Assembly: GCA_907164885.2 (NCBI GenBank)
Contig: OU015496.1
Location: 132,574,375 to 132,638,374 of the forward strand
Source of the DNA: Dolomedes plantarius
Taxonomy: Eukaryota; Arthropoda; Arachnida; Araneae; Dolomedidae
Reading direction: 5' to 3'
DNA: 64,000 nt
Each line of letters begins with the position of its first letter. Within the stretch, counting starts at the first letter, position 1. Position numbers and translations under genes: made by a program. A model generated the notes under the pieces. It saw only the letters and a program-made list of their open reading frames with translations. It was not told where the DNA came from and searched no databases. This document shows, piece after piece, positions 46,836 to 60,648 of the stretch.

Positions 46836-47309
46836 CCATTCACCGGAACGGTCAAATTACAACCGAGACCTGTTGACTTCAGGGAGAAATTAAACTAGAT
46901 CCCAACAGTAAAAAAATGAAACCCTAGGTGATATTTTAACTAATTTAATGAAAACATAACAATTACTTACAAAATTACACAATTTTAACAAGCATACAGG
47001 CACACACGAAAATATGATGCTGCCAGCTAGGAAAACATTGGATAGACTGACAAACATCCTTTCTCATCAAGCATAGTTCAGAGGGTGTCGGAACGTCGGC
47101 ACGAACGCTAGTGGTTGCTTCCGTCTACGGAGTCAGAGAGAGTTTTAGGGATTACTTCTTACGATCGCGGCGGCTGTTTGCAAGGCCGCTTTACGGTGTT
47201 AGGGCATCATGAGAGTTTTGGGGAATCAGTTAGTGATGGTACACAGTTTGTGGGGCTACACATATGAGAGTTTTTACGGAATAATGCCCTGTTTAAATCA
47301 GTTGGTTAC
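46836..47309. repeat. Possible solo LTR (TG...CA, 474 bp)
   Basis: Sequence of higher GC content between microsatellites, bounded by TGGCCATTCACC and GTTGGTTACA. Repeated ATGAGAGTTTTNGGG segments at about 47210 and 47267. No clear target duplication; tentative. Confidence 0.35.
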
Positions 47310-47311
47310 AC

Positions 47312-47366
<55 letters not shown>
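47310..47366. repeat. Compound (CA)n(TA)n microsatellite
   Basis: CA then TA repeats. Confidence 0.93.
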
Positions 47367-47372
<6 letters not shown>

Positions 47373-47466
47373 CATGCTATATCACATTCGATGCTGTTTC
47401 TCCTTGTATATTTATGTCTGTGCATCCTAGAAGGTGAATAAAGAGCTGTTTTAAAATTTCTAATGT

Positions 47467-48280
47467 GGCTTGCATGGAGAAACTTGACTAAAAATACACA
47501 TAAAATTGAATACTAAACTAACATAAGATTTTCTGTTGCTATATGCTGTATACTTTGGAAAAGTTAATTCATTGTTGCCCACAGCGCATACATTTGTTAA
47601 GTTGCAAAAGAAAGTATATTTTGTTCCAAACAATACAATTAAATATTTTATTACTCCATGGCACGACCATAACAATGATTATAAAAATAGAAGGAGCTTT
47701 TTAAAACAAAGATTACTAAATTGCAATATTTACTAACCTACATAACGCTCATCCGTCTTGTTTGGATTTATGCTTCGGAGACCTGGACTCTGACAGCGAG
47801 GGAGGAAAGGTTTTGGGGTGTTTTTTAATTCAGTGTATTGAGAAGTGTTTTTGGAGGTATTCTGGTGTCTGGTGCATAAGACGCTACTCTGTATTATACA
47901 GAATGCTCAAAGAGTCAGACCTTGTTCATAACATTAAAATATGCCGCCTCAATTGGTTGGGCATGTTATCCGCATGAAGATTTGAACATTCTATATGAAA
48001 GTGTCTCGACTAGACAAACTAACACGAGAAGAAGAGGAAGATCTAAACTTTGTTGGATGGATGCAGTTGAGGAGGGTTGTCTTAGGAGTGTTGTTGAGGA
48101 GGTCCTTAAAACTAGGTACTGGAGGAGTTTGGCCATCAGTAGAGGGGGCTGGAAAAGTCTGGTTCAGAAGGCCTTGCCCCTCTCTGGGCTGATGCTCCAA
48201 TGATGATGATGATTGTGAAATTGTAATTTATTCATTAATAAAAATCTGTATTCTTGGGTACCTATTTGAACTCGAAATTT
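47467..48280 (+). repeat. Tandem repeat family, unit 2, with LINE insertion
   Basis: Aligns to units 1 and 3 before 47727 and after 48218. Between lies an RTE-like LINE 3' end. The unit ends with ATTAATAAAAATCTGTATTC. Confidence 0.7.
47735..48217 (+). pseudogene. RTE-like LINE, 3' end of reverse transcriptase ORF
   Basis: 5'-truncated copy. With frameshifts it reads ASETWTLTAREER, then RLNWLGML and, from 47990, YESVSTRQTNTRRRGRSKLC followed by WMDAVEEG, and ends at LSGLMLQ with a stop: the familiar C-terminal end of RTE-like elements (RRRGRP.LRWLD.VEEDL). It ends in a short (TGA)n tail (TGATGATGATGATT), typical of this clade. Near-duplicate AAATTGCAAT (47718-47727) and AAATTGTAAT (48218-48227) flank it as a likely target duplication. 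Confidence 0.82.
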
Positions 48281-48365
48281 TTAATGCGGCGTGCAAAAAG
48301 TAACTTAATTGAAAAACCCCACACAAATGAAATTCTGAAATAATAAAAGACTTTCTTTTACTATA

Positions 48366-48783
48366 CAGGGGGATTCAAAACTCTATCTACAAACTTTTAG
48401 GGGAGGTAGAAAACTCAAAAACAAAATAGAATCACATAGGAATATGTGATCGGAAGCGCAAATCTGATGCTGGAGGGCGCTGTTTATTTAATCGGATTAT
48501 ACCTCTTACCAACTGGACCTCTTACCCACTGGATGGCCGCAAATATCGCATTTTTCTGGAGGAGGTAGAAAACTCAAAAACAAAACAGAATCACATTTGA
48601 ATGTATGACCAGAAACGCAAACCTGATCAGCTAGAGCATAAACAAAGATGCAGACATGAAAAGGTCAGCCCTCCAGCTTCAAGTCTGCGTTTCCGATCAT
48701 ACATTCCTTTGTGATTCTGGTTTTTTTTTTTGAGTGTTCTACCTTTCCCTAAAAATTTGTACATGGAGTTTTGAATCACCCTG
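48366..48783. mobile_element. Mariner-type MITE, 418 bp
   Basis: Terminal repeats CAGGGGGATTCAAAACTC and, inverted, CAGGGTGATTCAAAACTC, flanked by TA. Inner inverted similarity includes GGTAGAAAACTCAAAAACAAA segments. No coding capacity. Confidence 0.87.
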
Positions 48784-48810
48784 TATGCTGTATTATTTGG
48801 AAAAAAGATT

Positions 48811-49385
48811 CCGGTATAAACTTTAAAAATTCATAAAAACCAGAAAAATAACCAGAATAAAAAAAAAGTTTTGCAGGGTTAGCATCGCTAGGTCACGGGA
48901 TTTTTTTTAAGACAGGAAAAAAAAAACTAAAAAATAAACAGTCGACAGGTGGCGCTAGTAAGAGCGAATTCTTTGGAAATATACAAATGAGACAATTATA
49001 AGAACGTGCGCTTCTAATCCACAATCAGCTCACCGTTGTTCCGCGATCCGCCGAGAGGGGTCATGTATACATCCGGACCAGCTACACTCTGCTGTTGCTG
49101 GATTTGTGACTAGCCTGCAAAGCCTTATTCCCTGTGGTGGGGGTCATGTGGAACACCTACTGCTGTAATAAACGATATAGAAACATCCTTTTCGTTATTT
49201 ACGTATCTTTTCTTTGACTTGTGTAAGTCAGCGCCACCTGTCGGCTGTTTTTTGAGTTTTTTTTCTTGTCTCAAAAAAATCCCGTGACCTAGTGATGCTA
49301 ATCCTGCAAACCTTTTGTTTATATTGGTTATTTTTCCAGTTTTTATGAATTTCATAAAGTTTATACGGACTTTTTGCCCACCCGG
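48811..49385 (+). mobile_element. Mariner-like element with long inverted repeats, internally deleted
   Basis: Right end, read inwards, CCGGGTGGGCAAAAAGTCCG, followed by TA; the left end has lost its first 18 or so bases. Similarity between ends runs about 150 bp, past GCATCRCTAGGTCACGGGAT and GACAGGTGGCGCT. Near 49100-49155 the plus strand reads LQSLIPCGGGHVEHLLL, the C-terminal tail of a mariner-like transposase; the rest of the enzyme is deleted. Confidence 0.82.
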
Positions 49386-49590
49386 TACATTGTTGCCAAC
49401 AACGTATGCATTTGATAAATTACAGAAGAAAGTATATTTTTTTCCAAACACTACAATTAAATATCTGAAACCTTGACAACCATTATAAGGGTCATAATGG
49501 TTGGCGTCGGCTGGTTAAAACAATGACTCCTAATTTACGATTTATCCAGTAATAAAAATCTTTATTCTTTGGTATTGATTGTAACACGAA

Positions 49591-50022
49591 ATATTATGTT
49601 TTATGAGTTCATTATTTTCACCTTCAGGTTTTTTTTTTACAGTTATTATTGAATACAACACGTAAAATTCACATCTAAATGTCATAAAAACGTTCTCTTG
49701 GAGGAAAAAATATAATAATACATAAATAATTTACTGCATTTTAAATGAAATTTTGAACTTCTTTATGCCTTCAATCAACAGGGTCATTAATTATTCATGA
49801 CGTCTTTCTTGTAAAAGGGGAATTTTCGATGTTTGAATGGGAAACCTAAAAACCCTTGATAACCCTGTGTCACCCAGTTTCGGTGTTAAATTAAATAGTG
49901 GAATATCTTACGGTGAAATTAAGAAAAAAAATTCTATTCAGGTAAAACTCCTGATGAAAAATTAGGAAACAAAGACTGTGTATAATTAGCTAACACATTA
50001 GATATTATGGGGACAAGGGACC
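49591..50022. other. Unassigned sequence
   Basis: No gene or repeat boundary recognised. Confidence 0.45.
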
Positions 50023-50035
50023 TTTAATATTTTTT

Positions 50036-51024
50036 AGCGTAGGATTACGTTCCTCCCTAACGGTCATGTGGAAAGGAAAATTTCAGGCGCTAAAACCGTC
50101 CGTCCATCCGTCCTCGCGAGTTATAATTTTGGCAGCGCGCCAAACCCAGTCTATCGCTTGGACAGGTGACTGTCTACGTTTGGAGCCAATTTTTTAAAAA
50201 AATCGTTTTTAAGGGTTTTTTGGTCTTTTATGGTAAAAAAGCATTAAAAAATTAAATAAATAAGGAAGAACTTTCCTGTAAATACCATACTTTTTTATAA
50301 ATTGGTCAATTTGAAGTAATTTTTAATGAAATTTAGCTAAAACGCCTATCACTCTGCACAAAATTCAAATGCTACTATTTTAATTTCCTTCTTAGACATG
50401 ATACATATGACATTTATTTAAAAAATGTTCCACAATCTAAGAGAAATTTTAAAATGCAAAAATAATACAGACAATTTTATGTTCCAATATGAAAATTTTC
50501 CCCGATTCGTCATTCCTTTCCTTACAAAAAAAGCCCCAAACAAAAAACTATTTATTATACATCTATTATTGGGCATCATTTGATTAACAATAGCATCTAA
50601 AACATTTTCTGAAAACTTTATCAAATTATATGCATTATTATGTGAAATATCATGATAATGGTAGAGATTTGTGTTCAAAAACATAATTCTGAGAAAAACG
50701 CATTTAAAGTTGTTTGTCAATTTACTTTTGTAACAGACGATGTTTTTTAAAACAGCTATAACTCTGCTTCAAATTGATGTACAATGAAAATCAAAACGGT
50801 TTTGAAAGAGAAAAGATTGAATTAAACGATTCTTGCAAAAAGTAAAATTGACCAAAATAGTCAAAAAATGCCATTTTCAACGTAGGCAGTCACCTTAAAC
50901 AGAAAAGTACTAAGATGCGTCAAAATTTTGACATACATATATGTAAATATATACATACGTATATATATAGATACACGAATACATATCTCAGAGAAAAGCA
51001 ACGATAAGTAATCCTACGTTAATA
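50036..51024. repeat. Possible TIR element containing the 733 bp element
   Basis: CGTAGGATTAC occurs near 50038 and inverted near 51014. It surrounds the element at 50164-50896. Arms are only about 11-13 bp, so this may be chance. Confidence 0.35.
50164..50896 (-). mobile_element. 733 bp TIR element, copy 1
   Basis: Terminal repeats AGGTGACTGTCTACGTT and, inverted, AAGGTGACTGCCTACGTT. A second copy lies inverted at 57066-57800. An open frame on the minus strand (50418-50720, 100 codons, with FVRKGMTNRGKFSYWNIKLS) is shared. I recognise no family; ends without an obvious target duplication. Confidence 0.78.
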
Positions 51025-51384
51025 TCCCGCTGTAGTTTCCTTAGAAGAGACTATCTGATTTTTTTACTTTTTACTACATTGAAGGCACGAAAAATCCCCG
51101 AATGAGTGTTTTGTAGTAAAATAAGACATTTTGAAATAAAAAAGGCTTTATGCTAGCATTTGTCAAAATGCTCCATGTGCATTACTCTTCTCCTGATTTC
51201 TTCCAAATTTCAAAGCGTTGTAAATAGGAATATTTGTAGCAAAACTGTGATTGATTCTTTGAAAGACAAGATATTTCTTAAACATATAGAACATGAAAGG
51301 AAGTAAAAATATGCTAAAACGTAGAAAAAATATAAGGCAGACACAAAGGGGAAAAATTTAGGGATTTTAATTCATACATTTGAT

Positions 51385-51389
<5 letters not shown>
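51025..51389. other. Unassigned sequence
   Basis: Nothing recognised. Confidence 0.45.

Positions 51390-51477
<88 letters not shown>
51390..51477. repeat. Compound (CA)n(TA)n microsatellite
   Basis: CA then TA repeats. Confidence 0.95.
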
Positions 51478-51483
<6 letters not shown>

Positions 51484-52240
51484 AGCCCACCTCTATATAT
51501 CTAATGCGCATTTAAAACTATCCTTCTTTCTACTCAATAAAATACAGTCCCTTTACTCTAATTGCGATCTAGGAATTAACCAACTGGCCATCCATATTAC
51601 TCTTAGTGCATGAGAGTTAAAGATATTTGTAAATATGAATCAGCATCGTGTTTTTTTCTCCACGGTGCGCTTTTCGGAACATCATGCGATCCATATGTAA
51701 TCAAGTCAGATGCCCAAAGTCTAGCCAATTAAAAGATTTCCCCGCGGTCAGCGTCCCTACATTTTATGACTTTCTGCAAAAGTTTTCGGCGTGCTTTTTA
51801 CTGTTTCTCCATGTCTAGTCCTGGTGTCGTCCTAGATCTTTCTTCCTCGCCTCTCTCATATATCTTGTTCTGTTTTCGCGCTGCTCCGCTACTGTCCGAT
51901 CTAACGATGTAAAATAAGACTTCTGAATGCGCCCCGGCAGGGACCGGTGGCATTGCTATTGTGTGTGTCCAGTTATTGAGACACTCGTGTTTTACCGAAT
52001 TGTATTTGTCTGAAGAATAATCCGGAATAAAATAATATGCGTCGCATCTCTGTACTCCATGCGTCCCTTCAATGCCTCTCCTTCTCTGTGGGATTTTCCT
52101 CCCATATGTACGGATTACAATATGCCTGACTTAGTGTTCCTCAAGTCTCTTATCGCCTCTCTGCCTCGACTACAAAAGTGTTGAATCGCGCCCGCGAATG
52201 TTAGGTGTATCATCTCCTTCACTATGTGATTTACAGCGCA

Positions 52241-52241
<1 letters not shown>
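51478..52241. other. Unassigned sequence, GC-richer
   Basis: Less AT-rich from 51640 to 52240 and bounded by microsatellites, as LTR sequence elsewhere in the window is. No terminal repeats could be fixed. Confidence 0.4.
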
Positions 52242-52292
<51 letters not shown>

Positions 52293-52320
52293 TTGGTGTG
52301 TGTTTGTGTGTGTGTGTGTA
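52242..52320. repeat. (CA)n(TA)n(TG)n palindromic microsatellite
   Basis: CA, TA and TG tracts in order, making a large palindrome. Confidence 0.93.
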
Positions 52321-53386
<1,066 letters not shown>

Positions 53387-54876
53387 GTCAGTGTACTTTC
53401 AATTTCAAGATGAAATCAGGCAATAAACCAACGGAATATAATTAAATTCGTTTTAATAGATACCTTAGGAATGAAACATTGTAGAGCGCAAGCAAGAAAA
53501 AAAAGAACGCATGTTATAAAATTTGTTCACTGGAGAGTAGAGATAATTTAGTTTCATATTTTCAGAAAGGAATATATGTATACCTTCTGCATTTTTAAAA
53601 TACGCGTGTAAATAAAATTTCCGATTCGAAGGAAAATAATATTTTATTTACACTTATATATTTGAGTTCATATGCATTTTCATTTCGCCAGAAACTTTTC
53701 CCCCAGTTTTTCCATGCTCGAAATATAAGGAGATTTGTATAATCTCACAGGTAGCAGAGAGCAGACTTAAAATGTCAAAAAAGTTTCCTTTTGTGGAGCG
53801 TAAAATTTTCTGAAGGAAAATAAAAAAATAAAAAAAGACGACATCTTCTTGCACATATTGAACGTTATAAAAACAATGCGTGCCTTCGTGAAAGAACGGA
53901 AGTTTTGCTGCAATGTTACATATTTTTCTAGAACGTATTTATTCTTGCTTGTTTACCCCTATCGCCGTTTATAATAAAAGAGTGACATGACAAACAGGAT
54001 GGGGCTATAACGTAATGTATTATAATTAAGTCTTAAAAAATTTATGTATGTATATGTATATATATATATATATTTATAACAAGAAATGTTTAAGACAAAA
54101 AGGATGTCAAATAATGCATTTTAAATTTCGATCAATGTCATTTTATAAAAGCTACTACTTCGTTTATATTAAATTTTTTTAATTAATTTTTGAAATTATT
54201 TTCGTAGTTCTATTGAAACGGTCAAAGAATATAAAATTTTATAAAACTCTTCAAACAAAATATATTATAGGAATCATTGATAATTCCTTCAATTATAACT
54301 GAGATGGAATATTTTTAATAAAATTATAGAAGTAAAATGCATTCTTTGAAGCACTTGGTGTTCGAATTAAGAAAAATCAATTCAAGTAGTGAAATGAGAA
54401 AAAGAAGAAAAAAATACATATACTGACTAAATATATCCCACAATAATTTACTCAAAAAATATAAGAAATAACAAATTTGACTTTAAACGTGTATACTAGA
54501 TAGCCTTTCTTCTTTAGCTATTCTTCACTGAACAAAACAAAAGCCTTTAAATCTTATTGAATATAAACAATATAATCTTAGTGAGTTTAAACTTAAAAAT
54601 AGTTCCAATAAGTGAAATTCCTTATTACTCACCTAAATGTGCTTTAGTAACCATATTTATTATGAAACTGAATAAAAACGTATTAGATTGCTAAATCTAA
54701 GTTTTAAAAATAAATATGTCTGGAGAATCGAAATGCTGATTTTTCTTATTTTTTTCTTCCAATATAAAACGGTATAAAAAGAAAACTTTTGACTTGAAAA
54801 ATAACTTCAATGACCAGAATTTATTTAATATAAAGTTCCTATAACGAAATACATTTGAAAAGACATAATGCATCGC

Positions 54877-54880
<4 letters not shown>
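53387..54880. other. Unassigned AT-rich sequence
   Basis: A short TA array at 54055-54075. No coding sequence or terminal repeats recognised. Confidence 0.5.

Positions 54881-54907
<27 letters not shown>
54881..54907. repeat. (TA)n microsatellite
   Basis: Short TA array. Confidence 0.9.
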
Positions 54908-54911
<4 letters not shown>

Positions 54912-55234
54912 AGGAGATATAGGTTTTGGGGTGGAACTAATTCCCACAAAGACGGGGTTTGAATTTTTTAGTACGTTGTTGGTATCTTTTTGACATGCTA
55001 AAAATCTAAAAAAATCTGATTGCACAAAATGCATTTTTTTTTGGCCGCTATCTTGAAATTTTTTTTTACATTTTTTTAAAAAATTAAAAAAATCATAAAA
55101 AAATTGTATGTGGTATCAAATTACAGAAAGTTAAATGCTGGAAAAGATTATGATATTGGTTTTAAAAACAAAAATAAATAACAAAATGGTGGCCAAAAAA
55201 CTGAAATATTTTGCAGTGTTGAAAATCATATTTT
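54908..55234. other. Unassigned sequence
   Basis: Bounded by TA arrays, with two similar segments (AAAATGCATTTTTTTTTGGCC near 55027 and ACAAAATGGTGGCCAAAAAA near 55182). Possibly a repeat; no ends fixed. Confidence 0.4.
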
Positions 55235-55357
<123 letters not shown>

Positions 55358-55359
55358 TA

Positions 55360-55544
55360 CAAGGCCCGACTTAGCCTAATTGGGGCCCGGGGCATAAACT
55401 TCTTCGGGGCCCCCCCTCTGCTTCACTACTTCGGTAATGAAGAACTTAATACTTAATACTAAACTTTCTATTCGATTTGGGGGCCCCCCTCTGATGTGGG
55501 GGCCCGGGGCAACTGCCCCGTATGCCCCTGCCTTAGTCAGGCTC

Positions 55545-55547
<3 letters not shown>
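55360..55547. mobile_element. GC-rich MITE, about 190 bp
   Basis: Ends CAAGGCCCGACTTAGCC and, inverted, CAGAGCCTGACTAAGGC; inner arms GGGGCCCGGGGCA and GGGGGCCC pair too. Its GC content contrasts strongly with the (TA)n on both sides. No coding capacity; superfamily unknown. Confidence 0.68.

Positions 55548-55602
<55 letters not shown>
55548..55602. repeat. (TA)n microsatellite
   Basis: TA array between two elements. Confidence 0.94.
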
Positions 55603-55605
<3 letters not shown>

Positions 55606-56806
55606 TCAAGAGCCAAAACATTATGACCACCCCTACATTTTGCAATGAATTCGCCTGGATGACGTGGAAGGCACGTGATCAGGTGGAAGTGGTATTTAAC
55701 TGCTGCTGGAGAGTCTGAAGAATCATTCTTTCACTTACTTCTCTGTGTGATGGGAAAGGCTGAGGATCTAAGCGACTTTGATAGAGGGCAGATTGTAATG
55801 GCTTGAAGGCTCGGAACAAGTATTTCCGAAACTGCACGATTCGTGGGTTGTTCGCGACCTACAGTTGTTAGTACTTATTCAAAGTGGATGAATGACGGTG
55901 AAACCAGCAGTAGACAACATGGTGTTGGACGTCCACACGCTATCAAAGAAAAAGGTCGTCGGAGACTGTCTCGCATGGTGAAGCAAAACCTTAGCCAGAC
56001 AGTGGCTCAGCTGACAGCCCAATACAATGCAGGGTCAAGTAGAATAGTATCACTGCAGACTTTTCAGCGGACACTGTTGGATATGGGGCTACGCAGCAAA
56101 TGTCCCACTCGTGTGCCTTTGCTGACCAAGCGTCATCGCCAACTGCGCCTGCGCTTGGCCCGGAAACCTCGCGACTGGTCCATGGATCAGTGGGAGAGAG
56201 TTGCCTGGTCAGATGAATCGCGGTTTGTCATTCATCACTCCGATGGCCGTGTCAGGACACGCCGTATTCCAGGCGAACTGCTGCTCCCTCAATGTACAGT
56301 AGGTCATACACAGGCCGGAAGTGGCGGTATTATGCTTTGGGGGACGTTCTCTTGGGCGTCTCTGGGATCCGTGGTTGTGGTAGAGCATACCATGAATGCT
56401 ACATTGTATCTGAACATCATTGCGGACCAGTTGTACCCTTACATGGCCTCTGTTTTTCCAGCTCAAAATGGAGGACAACGCCCCGTGTCACAAGTCTAAA
56501 ATTGTGTTGGAGTGGTTCCAGGAACATCATGCTGAATTCCAGTTAATGTCCTGGCCGCCTAACTCACCGGATCTCAATCCTATAGAACACATTTGGGATG
56601 TCATGGAACGGCAGCTCAGAGTTCAAAGACCACCAATTCGCAATATCTCAGATTTGCGTGACCGTTGCTTAAATATCTGGTAAATCTGTCTCCGGCTATC
56701 TACCAAGGACTTGTGGCATCGATGCCAAGGCGGGTTGAAGCTGTGTTGCGCGCCAAAGGTGGGCCAACTCGTTATTGACAGGTGGTCATAATGTTTTGGC
56801 TCTTGA

Positions 56807-56809
<3 letters not shown>
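55603..56809 (+). mobile_element. Tc1-like transposon, 36-residue D-E spacing
   Basis: 1207 bp. Terminal repeats CACTCAAGAGCCAAAACATT and inverted copy match with no visible difference for about 28 bp to ATGACCACC. TA on both sides inside (TA)n. It encodes the least damaged transposase in the window. Confidence 0.95.
55751..56779 (+). pseudogene. Tc1-like transposase (DD36E-type spacing), few lesions
   Basis: Start MGKAEDLSDFDRGQIVMA at 55751, then an in-frame stop near 55803. Open from 55843 to 56499: GCSRPTVVSTYSKWMNDGET (helix-turn-helix), TFQRTLLDMGLRSKCPTRVP, AWSDESRFVIHHSDGRVR (first Asp) and GIMLWGTFSWASLG. A frameshift near 56465 moves to the frame with MEDNAPCHKSKIVLEW (second Asp) and PPNSPDLNPIEHIWDVM (Glu), 36 residues apart. 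Another frameshift near 56680 precedes [21 protein letters not shown] and the stop at 56779. The three catalytic residues remain. Confidence 0.9.
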
Positions 56810-56857
<48 letters not shown>

Positions 56858-56872
56858 GAAATATATATGTAT

Positions 56873-56923
<51 letters not shown>

Positions 56924-56950
56924 GATATATATATATATATATATATGTAT
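56810..56950. repeat. (TA)n array with TATGTATGGA insertions
   Basis: ATGTATGGA occurs at about 56850, 56867, 56918 and 56946 in TA repeats, a higher-order unit. Confidence 0.9.
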
Positions 56951-57065
56951 GGAAAGTCAAACCAAAGCAAGTCCATGTCACAGTAAAGACGGCTTGATCG
57001 TCTATTAAGAAGGTTTATCGATAACATACTCACTGGGTAGTGACTGCCGTAGTGTCTCTTTACCG
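56951..57065. other. Unassigned spacer
   Basis: Contains two short copies of GTAGTGACTGCC, one just inside and one just before the next element. Confidence 0.4.
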
Positions 57066-57800
57066 TAGTGACTGCCTACGTTGAAAATGTCATTTTCTGA
57101 CTATTTTGGTCAATTTTATTTTTTGCAAGAATCGTGTAATTCAATCTTTTCTCTTTTCAAAACCGTTTTGATTTTCATTGCACATTAATTAGAAGCAGAG
57201 TTATAGCTATTTTAAATGCATCGTGTGATACAAAATTAAAGTGACACAAAAGTTTAAAAGCGTTTTTCACGGAATTATGTTTTTTAGCACAAATCTCTAC
57301 AGTTATCATGATATCTCACATAATAATGCGTATAATTTGGTAAAATTTTCTGGAAATATTTTAGATGCTATTGTTAATGAGATGACGCACAATATTTGAT
57401 GTATAATAGATATTTTTTTGTTTGGGGCTGTTTTTATAAGGAAAGGAATGACGAATTGGGGAAAATTTTCATATTGGAACATAAAATTGTCTGTATTATT
57501 TTTACATTTTAAAATTTCTCTTAGATTGAGGGTCATTTTGAAGATAACTGTTATATGTATCATGTGTGAGAAGGAAGTTAAAATAGTAGCATTAGAATTT
57601 TGTGCAGGGTGATAGGCGTTTTAGCTAAATTTCATTAAAAATTACTTCAAATTGACAAATTTATAAAAAAGTATGGTATTTACAGGCAAGTTTTTTTTTT
57701 TTAATTTTTATTTTAAAATTATATTTTAATATAAAAGACCAAAATAATCTTAAAAAACAATTTTTTTTAAATATTGGCTCCGAACGTAGGCAGTCACCTT
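57066..57800 (+). mobile_element. 735 bp TIR element, copy 2
   Basis: Inverted relative of 50164-50896 along the whole length: AGTGACTGCCTACGTTGAAA left, AAGGTGACTGCCTACGTTCG (inverted) right. The frame corresponding to copy 1 reads the same protein with one stop near 57400, then FLFGAVFIRKGMTNWGKFSY. Confidence 0.78.

Positions 57801-59586
<1,786 letters not shown>

Positions 59587-59625
<39 letters not shown>
59587..59625. repeat. (TA)n microsatellite
   Basis: TA array at the mariner right end. Confidence 0.92.
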
Positions 59626-59627
<2 letters not shown>

Positions 59628-59769
59628 ATTGTATGACAGTAAGCACAATTTGTAAGCATATTGAATTTAAACTTTAAATCAAATACTCGTATATCGTTAG
59701 ATTTAATATATTTTAAAATATGCTCTTTTCTATTATTTGCTAAACCTTTTTGTCGCAATTTTTGAAGTA

Positions 59770-60060
59770 CGGCATTAAAAGAAGATTTCAACAGATTATT
59801 AAAAGAGAAGGAGTGAAGTGCGGAGCAAGAGCAAGAAGTTGGGGAATTTCAGTATCATCTCTTCGGGAGTACTTGAGTACTTCATACTGTAAGCATGACA
59901 CTTAAACACTTTCTTGGGGTACCCTCGTACTAGATGAGAATTATTGCCGAAGGCAGATACATCACTGAAGTCAATTTATTATAAAATGGATTTTATGTTT
60001 GATGGTTCTGAAGGGGTTTTATTTATTAAGATGCAGAGTGAGTGTTTTTTTCGTGTGAGA
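59770..60060 (+). repeat. Dispersed repeat R, copy 1
   Basis: Similar in order and orientation to 63400-63710: CATTAAAAGAAG, TGGAGTACTT-like, TTGCCGWAGGCA, ACTGAAGTCARTTTATTAT, AATGGATTT and GTTTTAT segments. No coding content. Confidence 0.65.
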
Positions 60061-60097
60061 TCCGTTATTTCAGAATATTTTAGTAGTATTCAATAGA

Positions 60098-60266
<169 letters not shown>

Positions 60267-60648
60267 TGTGAAACGTCTGTAGTCATCACTCGTCTGAACG
60301 GCCATATTTTGTTCACCACCGTTTAAATACTGCATAGGTCCAATGTTATGGTGGAAACACTTTCTCGATTACCACCCCTCACAAAGGCCAGTTTTATTCA
60401 GAAATATTATTGGCTCCCATAGTAAGTTCCACCGCAGTTTTACAATCAACTCAAAGAACATTTTATGAATATAAGTACTTAGTGCTTTACTTAAGTATCA
60501 TTAGATTTTGAGTAAGTTTGACTAATATGAGATCCTTTTGATTTTCATATATAACTAGGAAAATATGTTAGGAATTATAGTACCACTTTGTTGTCCTTTT
60601 AATGAATATATTTTACTACAAATATCAATGACAGAAAATAAAAATAAC
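60267..60648. other. Unassigned sequence
   Basis: Nothing recognised; GACTAATATGAGATCC near 60517 resembles the repeats near 62000. Confidence 0.4.

Larger units (their letters stand above)
48289..49590 (+). repeat. Tandem repeat family, unit 3, with two transposon insertions
   Basis: Aligns to unit 2 at 48289-48365, 48784-48810 and 49388-49590. Comparison with unit 2 gives the empty site for both insertions. Confidence 0.7.

Noticed and set aside
55360..55547. GC-rich block as a CpG island or promoter
   Set aside because: Its ends are inverted repeats between TA arrays, which fits a MITE better, and no gene is nearby.
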